DNA of 64,000 nucleotides from an uncultured SAR116 cluster alpha proteobacterium (GCA_902559985.1 CACEJY010000002.1:1-64000), one strand, 5' to 3'. Counted from the first letter of the stretch, positions 46,133 through 57,212 are shown. Numbers and translations are program-made. Notes: generated from the letters alone by a model not told the origin.

Positions 46133-47096
46133 CGAGCTTAGCTTCTCACTTATTAATGCCGCCAACGTCCTTTCAGGGCTTTTAAGCAAGAACTTTGTTG
46201 GATCAGTTGCGGACTTTGAGCGATTTGATAGTTGTTTGCATGGAATTCCAATTCTCATCCCGGCAGATCCAGAACTCTTTGAATTCGAAAATGAAGATGT
46301 TTTCTCTATTGCCCCTGACAGAATTTTAAAAACTGTCTTTGGATTAAATGACCCTTTTTACATTGGCATGCGGCACGCTTTTAACAGATTCGACTTTCTG
46401 GCAAAGTTTTCAGTCCGGCCTAAATATGCTAGCTTCGTTGACGAAGTCGTCCAACAAAATTGTAATGCAACGAATTTTATCAAATCTTTGCAAAAAAAAT
46501 ATGATAATATTGGTGCGTTCCAAACCCGCAATATTCCTCATCTCGGGCATGAAGCAATTATTCAAAGAATGCTAGATTTTTGTGATCATTTAGTCGTTAA
46601 TCCAGTGCTTGGGCCGAAAAAAAATGGTGATGTAACTGTTGAGTGTCTGAGCTCTGTGTTTAAGAGGTTTGCAGAAAAAAAATATAAAAATTCAATTTCC
46701 TTCAAGCCAATTGTTGCAAACATGTTTTATGCCGGACCTCGAGAAGCGGTTCACCACGCTCTTATTCGCCAGAAAATGGGGTTTCAACATTTCACCGTTG
46801 GCCGAGATCACGCGGGTGCGCAGAAGGCGTATTTGCCTGATGCGGCCGTTCGATTAATCAAGAAGATCTCAAATAATCTGAAAATCAATGTGGTGTGCCA
46901 TGACGGTGCCGTATTTTGTGCCGCTTGCGACGATGTTGTACTAGCGGGGGACTGTAATCACGATCATGCTGAGTACCGGGATATTTCGGGAACTGCTTTT
47001 AGAGCAAGTATTGTTAAGAAAGAGATTTTCTTGCTTGCTGATAAAGAAATGCAAACTCTACTATTCAACAGTAAAATAAAGATTTTTGAAACATGA
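46122..47096 (+). CDS. sulfate adenylyltransferase (ATP sulfurylase)-like protein
   Basis: 324 aa from the ATG at 46122; GTG 46089 or TTG 46101 would add a few residues. Catalytic AFQTRNIPHLGHE, VNPVLGPKKNGDV, and AGPREAVHHALIRQ with FTVGRDHAGAQ match Sat/MET3. The N-terminal domain is about 40 residues shorter than usual and divergent. Overlaps the APS-kinase gene and, by ATGA, the pyruvate-kinase-like gene. Confidence 0.87.
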   Translation: MLSNELSFSLINAANVLSGLLSKNFVGSVADFERFDSCLHGIPILIPADPELFEFENEDVFSIAPDRILKTVFGLNDPFYIGMRHAFNRFDFLAKFSVRPKYASFVDEVVQQNCNATNFIKSLQKKYDNIGAFQTRNIPHLGHEAIIQRMLDFCDHLVVNPVLGPKKNGDVTVECLSSVFKRFAEKKYKNSISFKPIVANMFYAGPREAVHHALIRQKMGFQHFTVGRDHAGAQKAYLPDAAVRLIKKISNNLKINVVCHDGAVFCAACDDVVLAGDCNHDHAEYRDISGTAFRASIVKKEIFLLADKEMQTLLFNSKIKIFET

Positions 47097-48445
47097 TAAA
47101 AATACTGGTTACTATTGGTCCAGCCTCTGAAAACCATTCTGCATTGTCAGGTTTTGCCGGAAAAACAAATCTTTTTAGGCTTAATGGAAGTCACAATACT
47201 CTTGATTGGCACGAGAGAACTGTTGCGAAAATTCGTGAGGTTTGTCCCGATGCTTTCATTCTAATGGATATTCCCGGGGTGAAGCCAAGAACGCTGAACA
47301 CCGAAATTATTAGAATTGAATGCGGTGAAGAGGTGGTTTTTGGCAAAGCCCCTAAAGACGACTCACGTTTGTCCATTGCTTTAACCAAGGAATTGCCGGT
47401 CACGGAGGGCTTTGTTGAGCTGTTCTCAGTTAATGATGGACAATATTTGTTTGATCTCATTGGCTCTGGTGATGGCTATATAATTGGGCGCTCACGTTCT
47501 GGTTTTGACCTCTTACCCAAAAAGGGAATCAATGTTCCAGGGAGTTCTTATGATGAAACAAAGCAGCTAGAAATATATGAGGACTTCATAAAAAAGCTAG
47601 GTGACCTCGATATAGACGCACTTGGTCTTAGTTTTGTGCAAACCGGTGATTTGGTGAATTCGGTTCGTCAGATTGCGCCAAAGATGGTGCTTATATCGAA
47701 GCTTGAAAACTCTGAAGGGCTTCGTAATTGCAAAGAAGTTATTGCAGAGTCTGACGCTATTATGATTGATCGCGGTGACTTGGCTGCAGAAATTGGGCTT
47801 ACACATCTTTATGACGCTGTAGAAATTATTTCTGAAGCGACGAAGTCTCGAGGCAAGCCATTGATAATGGCCACTGAGAATTTGGAGTCAATGATTAACC
47901 GGCAGGTCCCCTCAAAAAGTGAAGTAATGTCTATTGCACATTCGGCAGCGATTGGATCTGATTGTATCATGCTTAGCGAGGAGACCGCTACGGCTGAAAA
48001 TGGACCTGTTATTGTTGATTGGCTTAATCAATTCCTAAGTAGGCCAGATGGTTTAGTGAGGCGAGAGGTCAATCCAACTAGGGGGCAGGAATTTCCAGAA
48101 ATCTGGGATCTTCTTATGCAAATTGGTGAGATGCCAGTAGTTTTAATGACCAAATCTGGCTATGCCCTTTTCGAATATGTTGCGACCAAACCCTATGGTG
48201 ATGTTGTTATTGTGACTAACAACAAAAAGGTTATAAAGATTGCGCAGCTTTTGTCCAACAATCTGGAAGTAATCGTTGCAGAAGTGTCAAGTAATACACC
48301 AATTGAGACAATCTGGGGCGTTATCAAGGAAAACAAAGATAATTTTTTTGCTAAAAGTGAACGCATCGCGGCAATCTATGTCTCAAAATACGTAAGTTCC
48401 GCACGTGCAAATTGCCTAACTATCTTTCACCGCGAAGATTTTTAA
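47093..48445 (+). CDS. pyruvate kinase family protein, divergent paralogue
   Basis: 450 aa. Conserved PK landmarks: VTIGPAS, FRLNGSHN (for RLNFSHG), LISKLENSEG (catalytic Lys and metal Glu of KIEN), MIDRGDLAAEIGL, IMATENLESM (catalytic Thr). The LDTKGPEIRT segment has become MDIPGVKPRT, losing part of the K+ and substrate site. The start overlaps the ATP-sulfurylase gene by ATGA, so it belongs to the sulfate-activation operon. It could recharge ATP from PEP for sulfate activation, or use another phosphoryl donor/acceptor; unproven. Confidence 0.85.
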   Translation: MIKILVTIGPASENHSALSGFAGKTNLFRLNGSHNTLDWHERTVAKIREVCPDAFILMDIPGVKPRTLNTEIIRIECGEEVVFGKAPKDDSRLSIALTKELPVTEGFVELFSVNDGQYLFDLIGSGDGYIIGRSRSGFDLLPKKGINVPGSSYDETKQLEIYEDFIKKLGDLDIDALGLSFVQTGDLVNSVRQIAPKMVLISKLENSEGLRNCKEVIAESDAIMIDRGDLAAEIGLTHLYDAVEIISEATKSRGKPLIMATENLESMINRQVPSKSEVMSIAHSAAIGSDCIMLSEETATAENGPVIVDWLNQFLSRPDGLVRREVNPTRGQEFPEIWDLLMQIGEMPVVLMTKSGYALFEYVATKPYGDVVIVTNNKKVIKIAQLLSNNLEVIVAEVSSNTPIETIWGVIKENKDNFFAKSERIAAIYVSKYVSSARANCLTIFHREDF

Positions 48446-48521
48446 AAAGTCAGGTGTGCAAAAGCAATGGTAGGTATTTGGCTAGATGTTTTGACTTGCA
48501 AATTTGGCATAGGAGGCCTCA

Positions 48522-50336
48522 ATGTTTGCGCGTCTCATCTATGATGTAAGGGGGTATGTAAGTGCCTGTCGAATAGTTGGGATAACTGGACAACAGTTCC
48601 TTGTGATGCTGCTGTTATTGTTTTTTGGCGTGATATTTGAGAGTCTTGGGGTAGTTTTAATATTCCCCATACTAAGCTTTGTTGAATTAAGCGGAGATTT
48701 GAGCGCCGTTGAAGAGAGCTCTTGGATTTGGGGGCCAATTTTCAAACTTTATGATTTGATTGGTGTGGAGGTGGAATTTGTTTCACTGCTCTTAGCTGCG
48801 CTTTTTTCATTTTGTCTCTCAGCAGCATTTGTATATTTGCGAAATATCTATCTGGATAACATTCGCTTTTTGGCATTATCGCAAACAAGGAATAAATATT
48901 TTGGCGCGCTTATAGAGTCAAAATTGGCACTCATCGAGGAAACCTCTCATGGGGAGTTTATCAATGAAATTGTTACAGAATTAGAGCGTAGTTTAAGCTT
49001 TGTATTCAACATTGTTACTACTGTTTTTAGTGGCAGTGTAGTTATTATCTATATCGGCCTAATTATATATTTTTCTGGCCCTGTCGTCATTGTTCTTTTG
49101 CCAACCCTTTTGGCGTCTTTGTTGGTTTCCAGATATGTTAATCGTTTGAGCGTTGATGCTGGAAAAAAGGTAGCTGATTCAAATCGAGACTTTGTGAGCT
49201 TTTTCAAAGAAAGAATGGATGGAACGCGCCTAGTTAAACTATCTGGTACAGGTCAAGTAGAATTTGACAAAATGAAAGGGCTAACGGGTGCCCTCTCGGC
49301 TTCTCTATTTAAGACTCATGAGCTACGTGCCCGACTGAATTTGAAAACGGATATTATTCTGGCTATTAACCTTGTTAGTTTTGTCTATGTAGGCTTTTAC
49401 TACTTGCAATTTGATTTTAGCCAAATGGGCCTGTTTGTCGCTTCCCTCGTTAGATTCATGCCTCGTTTAAGAGATCTTCTCGAATCGGTTCAATCGCTAA
49501 AACTTTTTTATGGTTCGTTAAAAGTAGTTTTGAGGCGGTTTGAACAGGCAGAGCTAATGCGCGAGGTCGCTCATGGTAGGAAGCGGTTTACCAACCTTAG
49601 AGGTGGAATTCAATTTGATAATGTGCACTTTACGTATTGGGCTGCAGATAGGCCTGCCTTGAAAGGAGTTAATCTGTTCATTCCTGCTAACCGAGTTACC
49701 GCGATAGTTGGCCCATCTGGAGCAGGCAAAAGTACTCTTGTTGATCTAATTCCGCGCTTCATTGATGCAACAGATGGCAGTGTTAAATTTGACGGAACGA
49801 TTCATTCCGAGTTTGGATTAAGAGATTTGCGCTCTGGGATTTCTTACTGCCCCCAAGAACCAAAAATTTTTAATTTACCTGTTGCTGATTATATCGGTTA
49901 TGGCAGCAAAAACAAAACTGTGAAAACTATAAAAAATGCTGCACAGAAGTCTGGTGCAGAGGAGTTTATTGATAAATTTCCTGCAAAATATGATCAGTTG
50001 CTTGGAGAAAATTCTGGTAGCATTTCCGGTGGTCAGAAAAGACGGATCGATCTTGCCAGGTGTTTGCACAAGCCATCTAAAATTTTGATTATGGATGAAC
50101 CTACTGGTAATCTTGACGCGATTACAGAGCAATATTTTCAGGCGGTATTGTGCGATATCCAAGCCAAGAGAGAACAAACCGTTGTTTTGATTGGACATCA
50201 GCTCTACCTGAGCCGTTTAGCTGACCAAATAGTTGTCATTGAGGATGGGACTATAACGGCCGTGGGGACGCATGATGAACTCTTGATAACTTCTTCGTGG
50301 TATTCAGAAGCCTACGAAGTACAAATTAAAAACTGA
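48522..50336 (+). CDS. ABC exporter, PglK/MsbA-type lipid-linked glycan flippase
   Basis: 604 aa. An N-terminal six-helix exporter domain (to about 330), then an ATPase: Walker A GPSGAGKST, signature ISGGQKRR (LSGGQ variant), Walker B ILIMDEPTGNLD. A strong GGAGG site precedes the ATG. Between sulfate activation and Pse genes it most likely flips an undecaprenyl-linked oligosaccharide. Confidence 0.9.
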   Translation: MFARLIYDVRGYVSACRIVGITGQQFLVMLLLLFFGVIFESLGVVLIFPILSFVELSGDLSAVEESSWIWGPIFKLYDLIGVEVEFVSLLLAALFSFCLSAAFVYLRNIYLDNIRFLALSQTRNKYFGALIESKLALIEETSHGEFINEIVTELERSLSFVFNIVTTVFSGSVVIIYIGLIIYFSGPVVIVLLPTLLASLLVSRYVNRLSVDAGKKVADSNRDFVSFFKERMDGTRLVKLSGTGQVEFDKMKGLTGALSASLFKTHELRARLNLKTDIILAINLVSFVYVGFYYLQFDFSQMGLFVASLVRFMPRLRDLLESVQSLKLFYGSLKVVLRRFEQAELMREVAHGRKRFTNLRGGIQFDNVHFTYWAADRPALKGVNLFIPANRVTAIVGPSGAGKSTLVDLIPRFIDATDGSVKFDGTIHSEFGLRDLRSGISYCPQEPKIFNLPVADYIGYGSKNKTVKTIKNAAQKSGAEEFIDKFPAKYDQLLGENSGSISGGQKRRIDLARCLHKPSKILIMDEPTGNLDAITEQYFQAVLCDIQAKREQTVVLIGHQLYLSRLADQIVVIEDGTITAVGTHDELLITSSWYSEAYEVQIKN

Positions 50337-50339
50337 TAG

Positions 50340-51361
<1,022 letters not shown>

Positions 51362-51406
51362 CTTTGATCAAGATTACATTTATACCATTGATTTTGGGAT
51401 GTAAAA

Positions 51407-52601
51407 ATGTCGGACTCGAGAACAATATATCATTACGGTGCCCCTTATTTGGAGCAAGATGATATCGACGCAGTGGTTGACGTTCTGAAATCAAAATGGT
51501 TAACGACAGGACCAAAAGTATCTGCATTTGAGGCGAAGCTCAATGAAATTTTAGGCTGTAAATATAGCGTCGCTTGCTCTAATGGTTCGTCCGCGCTTTA
51601 TTTGGCAAGCAAAGCGCTTGATTTTGCTGATGGAGACATCGTTATCGTACCATCAATTACATTCCTCGCCACGGCAAATGCGCCACATATGGCAGGTGCA
51701 AAAGTGGTTTTTGCCGACGTTTGTCCCAAGAAAGGGATTATCACACCAGAGACTTTTGCTGGAGCAATAGATAGAGCTGAAGGGACTGTTCGTGCGGTGT
51801 TTCCGGTCCATCTCAACGGAGTTCCTTGTGCAATGGATTCTATTGCTGACGTCGCTAATCAACACAACATCACTATTGTTGAGGACGCTTGTCATGCAAT
51901 TGGCGGCGGTTATTCTATTGATGGATCAATGGTTGGCAGTTGTGCACATTCATCGATGAGCACCTTTTCTTTTCATCCGGTGAAAAACCTTGCCACAGGT
52001 GAGGGGGGGGGCTGTCACAACAAATGACGAGCTTTTGTCTGAACGGTTGCGGCTCCTGCGTAATCATGGAATGCAGAGAGGCTTGCCCGAAAAAAACAGT
52101 GTTGAGGGTGCTCCAGTTGGGTTCGAAAAACTTTTCTATCATATTGATGAGCCGAGTCTTAATTTTCGTCTGAGTGATATAAGCTGCGCACTAGGTATAA
52201 GTCAGCTTCAAAAATTAAATAGGTTTCTTGACAAACGAGAATTACTCAAAAAACGTTATGAGAGTATCCTAGACACCTATAACCCTTACATAATACCTGT
52301 GAAGTGCAGAGGTCAAGTTTCACCAGCATGGCACTTGTCGCCCGTACAAATCGATTATGTACACTTTGGTACTACTCGGGATAGGGTTATGTCTACTCTT
52401 GCAGAATTGGGCATTTACACGCAGGTGCATTACTATCCTGTTCATAAGCAGCCGTATTACAGGCGTGAATGTAGCAAGACTGAATTGCCGGGCGCTCAGG
52501 CATATTATGCGAAAACCCTGTCGTTGCCACTGCATTACGCGCTGGACATTACGGATGTGGATTACATTTGTGAAAAATTACTTGGGTGCCTAATGAGATG
52601 A
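51407..52601 (+). CDS. pseC: UDP-4-amino-4,6-dideoxy-AltNAc aminotransferase, frameshifted at a poly-G tract
   Basis: Second step of pseudaminic-acid synthesis, DegT family. Upstream frame: YHYGAPYLEQDDIDAVVDVL, VACSNGSSALYLASKAL, VEDACHAIGG, and the PLP lysine in FSFHPVKNLATGEGG. It fails at 52003-52011 (nine Gs) and ends at 52027. The remainder (AVTTNDELLSERLRLLRNHG... to CEKLLGCLMR) is intact in the next frame to 52601. Eight Gs would give the consensus TGEGGAVTT. Repaired length about 397 aa. The stop overlaps the pseF start by ATGA. Confidence 0.93.
52003..52011 (+). repeat. G(9) homopolymer inside pseC, candidate phase switch
   Basis: Nine Gs over the conserved GEGGA motif just after the PLP lysine. 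One G fewer restores the frame. Confidence 0.9.
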
Positions 52602-53389
52602 CAAAAACCGTCGCAATCGTTCAGGCTCGCATGGGTTCTTCCCGCCTTCCAAAAAAAATCCTAAAACGTTTGGGGAGTAAGACAATCCTCCAAACAGTTC
52701 TTGAGCGTTTGCAACTTGCAACAAGAGTAGATCAGGTTTGTTGTGCAACCAGTGATTTAGCCGAGGATGACGAAGTCGTAGATGAAGCAAAAAGGCATGG
52801 CTTTTATGTGTTTCGAGGAGAGCATCAAGATGTCCTTAATCGATATGCCACTGCTGCAAAAGAACTCCAGGCACACATCGTTGTGCGTGTAACGTCAGAC
52901 TGTCCAAGTGTTGACCCAAAAATAGTTGATGACCTGCTGGATTTGAGAGAGCGCATGAATGCTGACTATGCTTCGAACAACATGCCACGTTCATGGCCTA
53001 TAGGTATGGATGTTGAAGTTTTTACAAATGCGGCTCTTCAGGAAGCGAACAGTTGCGCCATCAAGGCAGATCATCGCGAACATGTGTCTCCTTGGATGCG
53101 CGTTGCAAAAACCCTTCGACGAACAAATTTAAGTGCAAGGCAAGTTGTATTAAATAATATCAGGCTTACAATTGATTACCTTGATGATTATAAATTTTTC
53201 GAACATCTGATCGCATGCGCCCCTGGAAAAGAACTACCACTATCCTTTGAAGATACGATGAGTATCATTCAATCAAACTCCGTTTTGATGAATTATTTTT
53301 CTTCCACGAAAATAGTAGAAGCAAAATATGATTTTGGGGTTTTGGAAGACGTGAAAATCCATCCTGAAATTGTAAATGATAACCCTTAA
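52598..53389 (+). CDS. pseF: CMP-pseudaminate cytidylyltransferase-like (SpsF type)
   Basis: 263 aa from ATG 52598, coupled to pseC by ATGA (the track ORF uses a GTG four codons earlier). VAIVQARMGSSRLPKKIL is the CTP-binding start; VVRVTSDCPSVDP and the later HREHVSPWM match SpsF-like cytidylyltransferases that occupy the PseF position in many loci. Activates Pse as CMP-Pse. Confidence 0.88.
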   Translation: MTKTVAIVQARMGSSRLPKKILKRLGSKTILQTVLERLQLATRVDQVCCATSDLAEDDEVVDEAKRHGFYVFRGEHQDVLNRYATAAKELQAHIVVRVTSDCPSVDPKIVDDLLDLRERMNADYASNNMPRSWPIGMDVEVFTNAALQEANSCAIKADHREHVSPWMRVAKTLRRTNLSARQVVLNNIRLTIDYLDDYKFFEHLIACAPGKELPLSFEDTMSIIQSNSVLMNYFSSTKIVEAKYDFGVLEDVKIHPEIVNDNP

Positions 53390-53416
53390 AACAAAAGTGG
53401 AAGTTTCGGATCAGGC

Positions 53417-54994
53417 ATGACACCCACCCCTAATATAATTCTCTTGATAATCGATACGTTACGCTTTGATAAACTTGGTAGTTCTGGTTACCAACCTGCT
53501 GTCACACCGAACATAGATAGTCTCGTGAATGGAGGCTGCTCGTTTGTCAACAACCATTCAAATGGGTGTGTGACCAGTGTCGCATTTCCATCTATTTTCA
53601 CATCTACTATGCCTTTTGACTATGGTGGTTATGATGATGGTATTATTGACCGCCCAAAATCTTTCCCTGAAGTTTTGCAAACGGCTGGCTATGAAAATTA
53701 TGGACTTATGACTGGACACCCATGCTCTTCCCATTTTGGGTACGACAGAGGCTTTGACCGTTTCTATGACTTAATTGATTTCTATCAATGGTTTCGTGCC
53801 GCATATGTGACTTATCTTGCGGAGCTGATTGAGCAGTATGTTGATAATGATAAGCAGTCAACTAAGATTTTTGAGACGATTGTAGAAAAATATAGAAGAG
53901 TTTTGCTTGATACATTGAAATATATTGACAAGTTGCAAGACCTTCCCGTTCGTTTGCCTAAACCTGAAAAGCGAAACCGTATTAGAACAAAGGTCAACGC
54001 AGAGCTTAGATTGATCGAAAAAACACCGAGTCTAGTGATTGATAAAATGATTTTGCTTGCCGAGGACTATCAAAATTACCTAGGTGTACCAGAGGTCTCA
54101 AAAACGCAATTGATGTATCGAAAATGGAAGAAACGCATTGCCTTGAAACTTCATAAGCGTGTCTTTATTTTATCCGAGCGTCGGGCAGTTGGGGCGAGTT
54201 TTGTTAATGCTCTTTTCACTTCTTTGATGGCAAATAGAAAATCTAAGCCATGCTTTGTAGCTCTTCATTACTTTGATTTGCATGAAGCTAAATTACAAAT
54301 CTCAAAAATTCTTTGTTCATTAAACTTAATTGAAATTTTCAAATTTCTGACTGCGGCCTTCGCTTGTTGGAAGGGTCGTAAGGTAGGGCAGGGTGGACTG
54401 TTATACGATATCGCGCTCAGGCGAATTGACGATGAGGTAGGTAAGTTTCTGAAGATACTAAAAGATAGTGGGATGGCTGAAAACACTGTCATTGTATTGA
54501 CTGGAGATCACGGCACGGAAGCTGGATTCCCAATTCGAAACTTTGGTTCTAATCTGTCTCGTCTTTTTTATAAAGAACACTTGCATGTCCCACTCACCTT
54601 TTATGGCAAAGGCATTGAGCCCACGAAGGATTTGAGGTTGGTCTCACATATAGATCTTGCACCCACAATTTTGGGATTAGCCGATTGTCCCGTCCCAGAG
54701 AGCTTTTGTGGTGTTGACCTCATTAAGAATCAACGGCATGTCAACATGGAAGTATGGAGTGAAAATGCTGGGAAGGGTAGGTGCCTCCTGGACAGCAAGC
54801 GTTTGTTTTTTGGCCGTCGGACAAAAAAGTGGAATGTGATAGGCTACTCTGATAAGTTTGAACCTTCATTAACCGAGTTTTATGATCTTAAGCACGACCC
54901 ATACGAACAGAATAACCTTATTGAGAATGTGCCAGAAGATGTTTATGACGAGAACATAAAAGCATTCAAAAACAGACTTTTAAAGCTACGGTAG
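53417..54994 (+). CDS. sulfatase-fold (alkaline phosphatase superfamily) enzyme
   Basis: 525 aa. NIILLIIDTLRFDKLG gives the metal aspartates, TPNIDSLVNGG and GYDRGFDRFYD are family marks, and VIVLTGDHGTEAG the second metal site. The nucleophile region reads NGCVTSVAFPSIFTS, without the CxPSR formylglycine signature, so Thr or Ser is the probable nucleophile. It may then be a phospho- or sulfo-transferase or phosphatase, not a classical sulfatase. A long helical insert sits at about 150-270. Confidence 0.8.
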   Translation: MTPTPNIILLIIDTLRFDKLGSSGYQPAVTPNIDSLVNGGCSFVNNHSNGCVTSVAFPSIFTSTMPFDYGGYDDGIIDRPKSFPEVLQTAGYENYGLMTGHPCSSHFGYDRGFDRFYDLIDFYQWFRAAYVTYLAELIEQYVDNDKQSTKIFETIVEKYRRVLLDTLKYIDKLQDLPVRLPKPEKRNRIRTKVNAELRLIEKTPSLVIDKMILLAEDYQNYLGVPEVSKTQLMYRKWKKRIALKLHKRVFILSERRAVGASFVNALFTSLMANRKSKPCFVALHYFDLHEAKLQISKILCSLNLIEIFKFLTAAFACWKGRKVGQGGLLYDIALRRIDDEVGKFLKILKDSGMAENTVIVLTGDHGTEAGFPIRNFGSNLSRLFYKEHLHVPLTFYGKGIEPTKDLRLVSHIDLAPTILGLADCPVPESFCGVDLIKNQRHVNMEVWSENAGKGRCLLDSKRLFFGRRTKKWNVIGYSDKFEPSLTEFYDLKHDPYEQNNLIENVPEDVYDENIKAFKNRLLKLR

Positions 54995-55013
54995 ATTCCT
55001 TGGAGAAAAGAAT

Positions 55014-55700
55014 TTGAAAAATAGAGTGGCCAGTAAAGAAGAACTGATCTGGGAATCTTTTCACAATATGCACTACCATTGTGACGGTGGCAGATTTCGT
55101 AAAATCTTTGCCCGTCAAGAACTTGTTAAAAAGATATCAGATTTGCCGGGACATATCATTGACGCAGGTGTGTTTAAGGGCACCAGTACTATACTTTTCG
55201 CTCATCTGCTTGATTTCTATCAACCTAATAGCCGCTCAAAGGTAATTGCGTTTGATATGTTTAGCGAGAGATTTCCAAAAGCTAGAGATACAGAAATTAG
55301 CGCCGTGAACCAACATCAAAAAAATTATGACGCAAGCGCTTATGATCAACTTTTGGATGCAATAGAAACGCAGGGAATTTCTCATCGAGTCGAAATTGTG
55401 AAAGGTGACATCACCAAGACGTTGCCTGCGTATTTAAATGCGGCCCCAGGAGCTCGGATCAGTATGCTTCATTGTGATCTTGACATATATCACCCGACAC
55501 TCGCTACTTTGAAGGAATGCTGGCCCAGAGTGGTGAAAGGGGGTATCGTAGTGTTTGACGAATATGCGGTTGAGGCATGGGAGGAGTCAAACGCAGCAGA
55601 TGAGTTTTTGGCTACTCTTGATATTGCACCTCAGTTAAAAACTATCCCGAATGCCACTTCCCCAACTGCTTTTTTTGTTAAGGAAATCTACGGTGAGTAA
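55014..55700 (+). CDS. TylF/MycF-like O-methyltransferase
   Basis: 228 aa from a TTG start with GGAG upstream. IIDAGVFKGTSTILFAHLL, VIAFDMFSERFPKA and MLHCDLDIYHPTLATL are the TylF (macrocin O-methyltransferase) motifs, including the metal-binding Asp pair. Probably O-methylates a sugar of the Pse-containing glycan. Confidence 0.9.
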   Translation: MKNRVASKEELIWESFHNMHYHCDGGRFRKIFARQELVKKISDLPGHIIDAGVFKGTSTILFAHLLDFYQPNSRSKVIAFDMFSERFPKARDTEISAVNQHQKNYDASAYDQLLDAIETQGISHRVEIVKGDITKTLPAYLNAAPGARISMLHCDLDIYHPTLATLKECWPRVVKGGIVVFDEYAVEAWEESNAADEFLATLDIAPQLKTIPNATSPTAFFVKEIYGE

Positions 55701-55712
55701 ACTGGGAGATAA

Positions 55713-57212
55713 GTGTTGAAATCAGTTAAAGATATTGAAGAAACACGTCGAGAGTACCACAGTGATGGAATGCTCAACAGCGTTCATCATGCGTCCCTTT
55801 TGGTTCCTGAACTGCCAAATTGTAAAACTTCCATTAGCTTCTTAAACCATTTTTTGGTGAAGCGGGGGTATAGACACATCGCATGCCGTGTCACATCTCT
55901 CGATCGTGAGGGCAATCGGTTAGTAACGAGGCTTCATGAAGTCAGAGAACCCAAAGTCTATACAATTGATCTTTCACAGAATATTGAGGCTGATGCTCAT
56001 TCACATATTGTCGAGTTTTTTTCAGCCGAAAATATTTTTATTCCATTTCCTGCGGTGGTAATTAACCATCAAGGGGAAACTTTTTTTAACATGGTTCATG
56101 CATATAACCGAGTGCTTAACGATGTATTCGAAGATGACGCTATCAATGTAAATCTTGTTGCTGAAGCATCGCTCGATGTTGAGATCAACGAGCAGACTGA
56201 TACATTCATACTATTTAATGCAGGCCAACAAGCTGTAAAAGGCACGATTGAAATTGAACTGGCGACACCTAATTTTGTGAAACAGAAAGCGTTACACTTG
56301 AGTGTACCGCGCTTTGGGCACAAGTTGATAAAACTTGGGGATTATACAACGCAAAATGTTGCTGGCGGTGTACTAAAGATCCGTCCACCCAAGCAATTTA
56401 TGTTTTATGGTAGAATGTTCTCTGGAAGATTGACGAATGACGGAAGTTTTTCTGCAAATCATAGTTTCTATGATAGTTCAACTGTGGAAGAGTATTGGGA
56501 CAATGGGAATGCATCATCGCGTCTTTACCCATTTGATGCAGATGCAAAAAATATTGTTCGTATCTATCCAATTATGTCGCCCTCTGAGTTGGAATTTTCA
56601 ATCGAGTATATGGGTTTAGATGGCACGACATTGGGGTGCTCAAGAATTGGACTTTTGAAGAGCCCTTCAAATCAGTTTATAGACATCTGTGTTAATGACA
56701 CTTTGCTAGATGCGGGGTTGAGTATCCAAAATATTGGAGCATTTCATTTGACTGCGCATCCTGTTTCCGGGAATACCCCGACGCGGGTGAACCATCAGCT
56801 TGTCTATTCAAAGGGTGGGCTTGACTGTTCTCTAAATGTCTCTTTAGTTAGTCCAAACCTTTTCAAACCAAAGTCCAAAAAGGGCTTTTCATGGGGGCAG
56901 ATACCTTTATCAAGCCAAATGGATAGTGTTCTTCACATTTTAATGCAGGTGCCTCAGCCAAAACCTGTGGGTGTGACGGTGACGCTATACAGTGGTTCAG
57001 GCGAGGTATGCAAAGAAACAAAAACTCTTGTTGGAGGCCAATGTCTTACATTAAGGTCTCCTGAACTCATTAATATGTTTGGTGCCAGTTTTAACTCTAA
57101 GGTGCCGGGTGACCATTGGTTTACAGTCAATTGTGAGTGTCCTTCTCTGAGTGCATACACTGTTGCCGTCAATCGTTTGAGTGGGCATGCTACGGGTGAG
57201 CATTCATTTTAA
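55713..57212 (+). CDS. uncharacterised 499-aa protein of the Pse locus
   Basis: GTG start with GGGAG upstream, 12 bp after the TylF stop. No signal peptide and no membrane span. The middle and C-terminal parts look beta-rich (FILFNAGQQAVKGTIEIELA, VTVTLYSGSGEVCKETKTLV), like tandem beta-sandwich modules. I recognise no catalytic motif. Its place between sugar methyltransferase and PseG suggests a role in the same glycan. Confidence 0.7.
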   Translation: MLKSVKDIEETRREYHSDGMLNSVHHASLLVPELPNCKTSISFLNHFLVKRGYRHIACRVTSLDREGNRLVTRLHEVREPKVYTIDLSQNIEADAHSHIVEFFSAENIFIPFPAVVINHQGETFFNMVHAYNRVLNDVFEDDAINVNLVAEASLDVEINEQTDTFILFNAGQQAVKGTIEIELATPNFVKQKALHLSVPRFGHKLIKLGDYTTQNVAGGVLKIRPPKQFMFYGRMFSGRLTNDGSFSANHSFYDSSTVEEYWDNGNASSRLYPFDADAKNIVRIYPIMSPSELEFSIEYMGLDGTTLGCSRIGLLKSPSNQFIDICVNDTLLDAGLSIQNIGAFHLTAHPVSGNTPTRVNHQLVYSKGGLDCSLNVSLVSPNLFKPKSKKGFSWGQIPLSSQMDSVLHILMQVPQPKPVGVTVTLYSGSGEVCKETKTLVGGQCLTLRSPELINMFGASFNSKVPGDHWFTVNCECPSLSAYTVAVNRLSGHATGEHSF

